Origin: Synechococcus sp. RCC307
GTDB lineage: Bacteria; Cyanobacteriota; Cyanobacteriia; PCC-6307; Cyanobiaceae
DNA length: 64,000 nt
NCBI GenBank assembly: GCA_000063525.1
Contig: CT978603.1
Span: forward strand, 62,001-126,000
Reading direction: 5' to 3'
The notes beneath the pieces are model-generated. The model saw only the letters and a list, made by a program, of their open reading frames with translations. It did no database searches and was not told where the DNA came from. Positions 57,205 to 64,000 of this stretch are shown here, piece by piece. Position numbers and translations under genes: made by a program. The first letter of the stretch is position 1; every line of letters begins with the position of its first letter.

Positions 57205-57701
57205 AGGCGTTTGAGGGCGGAGCGCAGATCCTTCTGGTCTTGCTTGCGGCGCTCTTCCTGGCGTTTGTCATGAAGCTTCCGGCCTTTGCCCAGGCCGATG
57301 GTGAGCTTGATCCAGCTGCCTTTGAGGTGAATGTTTAAAGGGATCAAGGTGAGCCCTTTGGTGTCGAGCTGCCCCCTGAGCTTGTCGATCTCGCGGCGAT
57401 GGGCCAGCAGCCTGCGCACCCGCAGCGGCTCATGGTTGAAGTAGCGGCTGGCCTGCTCATGGCCGGCAATGTGCACGTTGTGCAGTTGCAGCTGCCCCTG
57501 GCGGATCAGGCAGAAGCCGTCGCGCAGGTTGGCCTTGCCGGCGCGGATGGCCTTCACCTCCGTTCCCAGCAGTTCAATGCCGGTTTCCAGCGTGTCAAGG
57601 ATTTCGTACTGATGACGGGCCTGGCGGTTGTCCGCAAGCAGCTTCTGCGCCTCAAGGCGCTTTTTGGCTGCCGCTTTTGCTCCCTTGCCCTTGCCGGCCA
57701 C
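57201..57701 (-). CDS. smpB: SsrA-binding protein
   Basis: SmpB binds tmRNA and brings it to stalled ribosomes for trans-translation. The 166 residues contain [42 protein letters not shown], the conserved [32 protein letters not shown], and the Lys/Arg-rich C-terminus [23 protein letters not shown] that occupies the empty mRNA channel. The start is GTG at 57701. The divergent pairing with ruvB is an arrangement I recall from other picocyanobacteria. The tmRNA gene itself is not in the window. Confidence 0.96.
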
Positions 57702-57755
57702 GCCCTCGCCCTTTTCATTTCATGCTGACGCATGGATTGTCCGTAACCTCGAGCC

Positions 57756-58790
57756 ATGGCGATTCAGTCCTCCAGCAGCGGCAGCAAGCCACCAGCGCCC
57801 AAGCGTCTGGTGGCCCCAGAGGCCACGGCTGCTGAGGGTGATGGCGGCCGGGATGAGGGTCTGAGGCCCCGCCGCTTGGCTGATTACATCGGTCAGAGCG
57901 AGCTCAAGCAGGTGCTGGGGATTGCTGTTGAGGCCACCCGCCTGCGCAACGACGCGCTCGACCATGTGCTGCTTTATGGCCCACCGGGTCTGGGCAAAAC
58001 CACCATGGCGTTGGTGCTCGCCGAAGAGCTGGGTGTGTCCTGCCGCATCGCTAGTGCGCCAGCCCTTGAGCGTCCGCGCGACATCGTTGGCCTGTTGATG
58101 AATCTGCAGCCACGCGAGCTGCTCTTTATTGATGAAATTCACCGGCTGAACCGGGTGGCCGAGGAGCTGCTCTATCCAGCGATGGAGGATTTTCGCCTTG
58201 ATCTCACCGTGGGCGCCGGTCCAGCGGCCCGCACCCGCAGTTTGGAGCTTCCGCCGTTCACTTTGGTGGGGGCGACCACCAAAGCCGGGTCCTTGAGCTC
58301 ACCATTGCGGGATCGTTTTGGCTTAATTCAGCGGCTGGAGTTCTACAGCTGCAGTGATCTCGAGGCGATCGTCTCTCGCTCGGCCCAACTGCTGCAGTTG
58401 GAGTTAGCGGCTGAGGCCGCCGCTGAAATCGCCCGGCGCTGCCGGGGCACCCCGCGGATCGCCAATCGCCTGCTGCGGCGTGTGCGTGATTTCGCCAGCG
58501 TTCGCGGGATTGCCGCGGTGGGAGCACCAGTGGTGGTGGAAGCCTTGGCGATGCACCGGGTGGATGGCCGCGGCCTCGATCCCTCCGACCGCCGTTTGCT
58601 CAGCCTGCTGGAGACCAGCTACGGCGGAGGCCCAGCGGGTCTCGATACCCTGGCAGCAGCGTTGGGTGAAGACCCCGACACGCTGGAAGCTGTGGTGGAA
58701 CCGTTTCTGTTGCAACTTGGTTTTCTGCAGCGCACCCCTCGCGGGCGTGTGTTGACTGACGCCGGCAGGGCCCATTTGGAGGCCGCTTGA
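57756..58790 (+). CDS. ruvB: Holliday junction branch migration helicase RuvB
   Basis: RuvB is the hexameric AAA+ motor that pulls DNA through RuvA at Holliday junctions. The 344 residues have [14 protein letters not shown], Walker [22 protein letters not shown], Walker [48 protein letters not shown] with the sensor and arginine finger, [21 protein letters not shown] and a C-terminal winged helix ([25 protein letters not shown]). The start is ATG at 57756. It heads a chain of five overlapping genes running to 61456. Confidence 0.97.
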   Translation: MAIQSSSSGSKPPAPKRLVAPEATAAEGDGGRDEGLRPRRLADYIGQSELKQVLGIAVEATRLRNDALDHVLLYGPPGLGKTTMALVLAEELGVSCRIASAPALERPRDIVGLLMNLQPRELLFIDEIHRLNRVAEELLYPAMEDFRLDLTVGAGPAARTRSLELPPFTLVGATTKAGSLSSPLRDRFGLIQRLEFYSCSDLEAIVSRSAQLLQLELAAEAAAEIARRCRGTPRIANRLLRRVRDFASVRGIAAVGAPVVVEALAMHRVDGRGLDPSDRRLLSLLETSYGGGPAGLDTLAAALGEDPDTLEAVVEPFLLQLGFLQRTPRGRVLTDAGRAHLEAA

Positions 58791-59548
58791 TGGCTTGGCT
58801 GATGCCAACTCTGTTGGCGTTGCTGTTGGGCACCACCGGGCTGGCCGATCAGTTTCACCAGGCTTTGGAGGCCAGCCAACAGGGACGTTTCGCTGAAGCT
58901 CTCGGACTTTGGGATGGCGTGATTGAGCTTGCTCCAGCAGACAGCGCAGCCTGGAGCAACCGCGGCAATGTGCGTTTGGCCTTGGGTGACCCAGAGGGTG
59001 CCATTGCCGATCAGACCGAGGCGATCCGCTTGGAGCCTGAGGCGATCGACCCCCATCTCAATCGCGGCACTGCCGAAGAAGCCCTAGCCCAATGGGATCA
59101 AGCAGCAGCTGATTACAACTGGATTTTGGAGCGCCAGCCCGATGAGGCCGCCGCCCTTTACAACCTGGGCAATGTGGCCGGCAGCCTCGGGGATTGGCCT
59201 GCCGCACGGGAGCGATTTGAAGCGGCATCGCTCGCTCAGCCAGGGATGGCCATGGCGCGCTCTAGTGCTGCTTTGGCAGCCTTTCAAATCGATGAGCTGG
59301 AGACCTCAGAGAAGGAATTACGCCGGTTGATTCGCCGTTACCCCCTGTTTGCGGATGCCCGTGCGGCCCTAACGGCGTTGCTGTGGCAGCAAGGCAACGC
59401 TGGTGAGGCCGAGAGCCATTGGGCCGCAGCTTCAGGTTTGGATGAGCGCTACAGCGATCCGCAGTGGTTGCTGCAGGTGCGCCGCTGGCCGCCTGAGCCA
59501 GTCAGCGCATTGCAGCGGTTTTTGGCTCTCGATGGGGGCCAGCCATGA
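58790..59548 (+). CDS. exported TPR-repeat protein
   Basis: The protein of about 252 residues has an N-terminal hydrophobic signal or anchor (AWLMPTLLALLLGTTGLA), which points to the periplasm or thylakoid lumen. It then has at least four TPR units: ALEASQQGRFAEALGLWDGVIELAPADS, AWSNRGNVRLALGDPEGAIADQTEAIRLEPEA, DPHLNRGTAEEALAQWDQAAADYNWILERQPDE, and AALYNLGNVAGSLGDWPAARERFEAASLAQPG. Its partner is unknown. ATG 58790 overlaps the ruvB stop by one base; the stop overlaps the next gene by four. Confidence 0.8.
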   Translation: MAWLMPTLLALLLGTTGLADQFHQALEASQQGRFAEALGLWDGVIELAPADSAAWSNRGNVRLALGDPEGAIADQTEAIRLEPEAIDPHLNRGTAEEALAQWDQAAADYNWILERQPDEAAALYNLGNVAGSLGDWPAARERFEAASLAQPGMAMARSSAALAAFQIDELETSEKELRRLIRRYPLFADARAALTALLWQQGNAGEAESHWAAASGLDERYSDPQWLLQVRRWPPEPVSALQRFLALDGGQP

Positions 59549-60711
59549 ACGATCAGGCCGCCCTGCTGGAGATCCGCCGCTATCTGCATGCCCATCCGGA
59601 GTTGAGCGGCCATGAACAGCGCACTGCGGCGTTGGTGGCTGGTGAATTGCGTCAACTCGGCTGGCAAGTGCGTGAAGGTGTTGGCCGCACCGGCGTGGTG
59701 GCCGAATTGGGCCCCGAGAATGGCCCCGTGATCGGCCTGCGTGTTGATCTCGATGCGTTGCCGATCGAAGAGCGCACGGGCCTGCCCTTTGCCTCCAAGG
59801 AGCTGGGCTTGATGCATGCCTGCGGCCACGATTTGCACACCTGTGTGGGCCTTGGTGTGGCCATGGCCTTGGCGCGTGACCCGCGTCCTTTGCCGGGCCG
59901 GGTGCGGCTGCTGTTTCAGCCCGCCGAAGAAACTGCGGAAGGCGCCCGGTGGCTTGTGGAGGCTGGGGCCGTGGAGGGTCTTAGCGGCCTGTACGGGGTG
60001 CATGTGTTTCCCAGCATTCCTGTGGGGAGCATTGGCGTGCGCCATGGCTCCTTGACGGCCGCGGCGGCGGAGTTGGAGGTGGAGGTGCTGGGGGAATCAG
60101 GCCATGGGGCCCGGCCCCATCAGTCGGTGGATGCGATCTGGATTGCGGCCCGCCTGATCAGTGGTTTGCAAGAGGCGATTAGCCGCCGGCTTGATGCGCT
60201 GCAACCGGTGGTGCTGAGCTTTGGGCGGATTGAAGGGGGCCGCGCGTTCAATGTGATTGCTGATCGCGTCAAGTTGCTCGGCACCCTGCGCTGTTTGGAC
60301 ACAGCCCTCTACAAGGAGCTGCCTGCGTGGGTGGAAAGCACAGCGCAGCAGATCTGCCGCGCTTACGGCGGTGAGGCCACGGTGCGGTTTCGCGGCATCG
60401 CCCCACCGGTTCAGAATGATTTGGAGCTCACGCGCTTGTTGGAGCAGGTGGCCCTCGAGCAGTTGGGGCGTGAGCGGGTGCTCGAGCTCGAGCAGCCCAG
60501 CCTTGGAGCCGAAGACTTCGCCCATTACCTGGGCCATGTGCCGGGGTGCATGTTCCGTCTTGGTGTTGCGGGGCCCGAGGGCTGCGCGCCTTTGCATAAC
60601 GGGGCGTTTAACCCTGAGGAGGCCTGTTTGCCCTTGGCGGTTGAGCTGCTTTCGGCAACATTGCGCCGTTGGTTGGAGCAGCATGGCCAGCAGAGCGGAG
60701 CTGCCCTGTGA
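59545..60711 (+). CDS. M20-family amidohydrolase (N-acyl-amino-acid hydrolase type)
   Basis: The 388-residue metal-dependent amidohydrolase belongs to the IAA-amino acid/hippurate hydrolase group. Metal-binding motifs are visible: MHACGHDLHTCVG (Cys and His ligands), QPAEETAEGA (Glu pair), YGVHVFPSIPVGSIGVRHG (His) and LGAEDFAHYLGHVPGCMFRLGV near the C-terminus. The dimerisation domain lies between (AAAAELEVEVLGESGHGARPHQSVDAIWIAARLISGLQ). The natural substrate, probably an N-acyl amino acid, is not known. It is in the ruvB-led chain. Confidence 0.9.
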   Translation: MNDQAALLEIRRYLHAHPELSGHEQRTAALVAGELRQLGWQVREGVGRTGVVAELGPENGPVIGLRVDLDALPIEERTGLPFASKELGLMHACGHDLHTCVGLGVAMALARDPRPLPGRVRLLFQPAEETAEGARWLVEAGAVEGLSGLYGVHVFPSIPVGSIGVRHGSLTAAAAELEVEVLGESGHGARPHQSVDAIWIAARLISGLQEAISRRLDALQPVVLSFGRIEGGRAFNVIADRVKLLGTLRCLDTALYKELPAWVESTAQQICRAYGGEATVRFRGIAPPVQNDLELTRLLEQVALEQLGRERVLELEQPSLGAEDFAHYLGHVPGCMFRLGVAGPEGCAPLHNGAFNPEEACLPLAVELLSATLRRWLEQHGQQSGAAL

Positions 60712-60926
60712 ACTCACGCCTGCTGTTGGCGTTGGCCACACCTCTATTGGTGTTGTTGGCTCTGTTGGGGCTCTTTGGCGTGGGCCAGCGGCAGGGTGCT
60801 GAGCGCTTGCAGGCTCTGCCTGCGGTGTTGATTGGTTCGGGGCTGCTGGTGGCTGGATCTGCTGGCTATGGTCGCCGCCGGCGCCAGCTGCTGCGCGCCT
60901 TACGCGAGCGCGAGCCAACGCCATGA
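60708..60926 (+). CDS. small membrane protein, DUF3188-like
   Basis: The 72-residue protein has two hydrophobic spans (LLLALATPLLVLLALLGLFGVG and LPAVLIGSGLLVAGSAGYG) joined by a short polar loop, then a basic tail (RRRRQLLRALREREPTP). It begins with GTG at 60708, overlapping the previous stop (GTGA), and overlaps the following gene by four bases. Size and layout resemble the cyanobacterial DUF3188 proteins; the assignment is from memory. Function unknown. Confidence 0.65.
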   Translation: MNSRLLLALATPLLVLLALLGLFGVGQRQGAERLQALPAVLIGSGLLVAGSAGYGRRRRQLLRALREREPTP

Positions 60927-61456
60927 GCACCGAAGCCCAACAACCCAGTGGCATGGATTTGCCGGCGATTGAGGCGGCCATCACCAGTGGCGACACCACC
61001 TTGCGGATGCGGGCGATCACGGCGATGCAGCCCTTTGAACCTCAAGAGTGTGTGCCGCTTTTGCTGCAATGCCTGGATGACGACGCTTTTGTGGTGCGCT
61101 CCTTGGCCTGCATGGGATTGGGCTACAAGCGCAACCCCCAGGGGCTGCAGGCCCTGCTGAAGGTGATGCAAGCCGAGAGCGATCACAACGTTCGCGCTGA
61201 AGCCGCCAATGCTGTTGCCCGCCACGGCGGCGAGCAGGCCCTCCAGGCGCTGTTGGATCTCTATGCCCGCGACGAGCATTGGCTGGTTCGCACCAGCATC
61301 CTGGCGGCGATGGCTGCTGAAGATGACATGCCCATGGAGCCTTTGCAGCAGCTGGCTGAGCAAGGCTGCGCTGATGACAACGAGACCGTGCGTGAAGCCG
61401 GCCAAGGCTTGAAGTTGCGTCTGCAGCAACGTCGTTTGGAGAAGCTGCTGCCCTAG
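60923..61456 (+). CDS. HEAT-repeat protein
   Basis: The 177-residue protein consists of about four HEAT/PBS-lyase-like repeats, including MRAITAMQPFEPQECVPLLLQCLDDDAFVVRSLACMGLGYKRNPQGLQALLKVMQAESDHNVRAEAANAVARHGGEQALQALLDLYARDEHWLVRTSILAAMAAED. Cyanobacteria use similar proteins as phycobilin lyases (CpcE/F, NblB) and as scaffolds; no bilin-related gene is adjacent, so a lyase role is not supported here. It is the last gene in the ruvB chain, followed by the thiC leader. Confidence 0.8.
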   Translation: MSTEAQQPSGMDLPAIEAAITSGDTTLRMRAITAMQPFEPQECVPLLLQCLDDDAFVVRSLACMGLGYKRNPQGLQALLKVMQAESDHNVRAEAANAVARHGGEQALQALLDLYARDEHWLVRTSILAAMAAEDDMPMEPLQQLAEQGCADDNETVREAGQGLKLRLQQRRLEKLLP

Positions 61457-61477
61457 CGGTCTTGCTAGCTTTTTGGA

Positions 61478-63010
<1,533 letters not shown>

Positions 63011-63039
63011 TCCTCTTTCGCTCAGCTCACAGGCACAAA

Positions 63040-63065
63040 AAAAGCCCCCCTTTTGGGGGGCTTTT
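63040..63065. terminator. strong bidirectional intrinsic terminator
   Basis: AAAAGCCCCCC (63040-63050) and GGGGGGCTTTT (63055-63065) form an 11-base-pair perfect stem with a TTTT loop, with A-tracts and T-tracts on both sides. It ends thiC (plus strand) and transketolase (minus strand). Confidence 0.93.
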
Positions 63066-63082
63066 GTTTGGCTAAAGGAGGC

Positions 63083-64000
63083 TCAACCCAGCAGGGCTTT
63101 GGACTTGGCCACCACGTTCTCCACGGTGAAACCGAATTCCTTCATGCAGGTGCCGCCAGGAGCAGAAGCGCCGAAGCGGTTCATGGTGACGCTGTCGCCA
63201 TCAAGGCCGATGAAGCGGTGCCAGCCAAAGGCTTCGGCGGCTTCCACCACGATGCGCTTGCGAATGGCAGAAGGCAGAACCTGCTCCTTGTAGGCATCGC
63301 TCTGCTCATCGAAGAGCTCTACGCAGGGCATGGAGACCACACGCACCTTCTTGCCTTCAGCGGTGAGCTGTTTGGCGGCTTGAACGCAGAGGTCAAGCTC
63401 GGTGCCGGTGCCGATCAGGATCAGCTCAGGGGTGCCGTCGCAGTCCTCAAGGATGTAGCCGCCATGCGCGACTTTTTCGATCGAGGAGTTGGCCTGGTTG
63501 GCCATGCCCTGGCGGCTGAGGCACAAAGCGCTGGGGCGATGACGGTTCTCGATGGCCAGCTTGTAGGCACCGCTGGTTTCGTTGCCATCACCAGGACGGA
63601 ACACCAGCATGTTGGGGATGGCCCGCAGCGATGGGATGGTCTCGATTGGCTGGTGGGTGGGGCCGTCTTCACCGACGCCAATGGAGTCGTGGGTGAGCAC
63701 ATAGATCACACCCAGCTCGCTGAGGGCTGACAGGCGCATCGAACCGCGCATGTAGTCGGCAAACACCAGGAAGGTGCCGCCGTAGGGGATCAAACCACTG
63801 TTGTGATAAGCGATGCCGTTCAGCACAGCCGCCATGGCGTGCTCGCGTACACCGAAGTGCAGGTAGCGCTTTTCAGGGGTTTCCGGCTGGAAGGAACCGG
63901 TTTCCCCCTTGATGTCGGTGTAGTTGGAGTGGGTGAGGTCAGCGGAGCCACCGATCAGCTCAGGCAGGTTGGGGCCGAGAGCACCCAGACAGATCTGGGA
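63083..64000 (-). CDS. tkt: transketolase (C-terminal part; 5' end outside window)
   Basis: Transketolase moves two-carbon units in the Calvin cycle and pentose phosphate pathway, using thiamine diphosphate. About 305 C-terminal residues are present. They include the pyrimidine-binding domain with FGVREHAMAAVLNGIAYH (the catalytic Glu), GGTFLVFADYMRGSMRLSAL, THDSIGVGEDGPTHQPIETI and RPGDGNET, then the C-terminal domain (LIGTGTELDLCVQAAKQLTAEGKKVRVVSMPCVELF). The cofactor-binding N-terminal domain lies beyond base 64000. Transcription ends at the shared terminator with thiC, which makes the precursor of this enzyme's cofactor. Confidence 0.96.
   Translation of the reverse strand, partial: SQICLGALGPNLPELIGGSADLTHSNYTDIKGETGSFQPETPEKRYLHFGVREHAMAAVLNGIAYHNSGLIPYGGTFLVFADYMRGSMRLSALSELGVIYVLTHDSIGVGEDGPTHQPIETIPSLRAIPNMLVFRPGDGNETSGAYKLAIENRHRPSALCLSRQGMANQANSSIEKVAHGGYILEDCDGTPELILIGTGTELDLCVQAAKQLTAEGKKVRVVSMPCVELFDEQSDAYKEQVLPSAIRKRIVVEAAEAFGWHRFIGLDGDSVTMNRFGASAPGGTCMKEFGFTVENVVAKSKALLG

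Overview
The window looks like chromosome from a unicellular picocyanobacterium of the marine Synechococcus / Cyanobium type. The evidence is psbZ, the chloroplast-conserved ycf23 (DUF561) gene, an RpaB-type response regulator, an SsrA/SmpB-linked ruvB, a four-ACT-domain aspartokinase, a cyanobacterial ergothioneine locus, GC-rich codon use, and tightly packed genes that often overlap by 1 to 35 bases. The species cannot be fixed from sequence alone. I see no rRNA, insertion sequence, CRISPR array or prophage. No stretch longer than about 155 bases lies outside a gene or RNA element.

Layout. 1-2 kb: clpP and tig on the minus strand (the tig-clpP-clpX operon, cut by the window edge). 2-6 kb: asd-dapA (lysine/diaminopimelate pathway) and RNase J. 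6-13.4 kb: tilS with a duplicated TPR gene, ycf23, uvrB, aspartokinase, holA. 13.4-21 kb: cobH, mutS, psbZ, ribH, then the complete dTDP-L-rhamnose set rfbA-C-D-B and tRNA-Gly(GCC). 21-31 kb: an acetyltransferase, secA, a GntR regulator coupled to cysE, a dienelactone hydrolase, infC, miaA, gyrB and a small exported protein. 31-35.7 kb: two tandem fluoride-channel genes, glutathione peroxidase, mgtE, a group 2 sigma factor, an EamA exporter. 35.7-39.1 kb: a visibly AT-rich island with two glycosyltransferases and a sulfotransferase; its right edge runs into the 5' end of mutY. 39-45 kb: mutY, a PfkB kinase, tsaE, ahcY, a DedA protein, ssb. 44-50.5 kb: mreB-mreC-mreD, an orphan solute-binding lipoprotein, rpaB, lysS. 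50.5-55.2 kb: a five-gene ergothioneine-type operon (egtB, egtD, two small proteins, a YdcF protein) divergent from cysK. 55.2-61.5 kb: a degenerate membrane protein kinase, smpB, and a ruvB-led chain (TPR, M20 peptidase, small membrane protein, HEAT protein). 61.5-64 kb: a TPP riboswitch and thiC, a strong bidirectional terminator, and the C-terminal part of transketolase.

How the genes connect. Cell-surface functions recur: rhamnose nucleotide synthesis, the glycosyltransferase/sulfotransferase island, and mreBCD. Sulfur metabolism also recurs: cysE with its regulator, cysK, ergothioneine genes, ahcY. Most of the window is conserved core. The least explained parts are the AT-rich island and its junction inside mutY, the two small proteins of the ergothioneine operon, the GntR regulator that is 2 bases from cysE, the kinase-like membrane protein, and the asymmetric CrcB pair.
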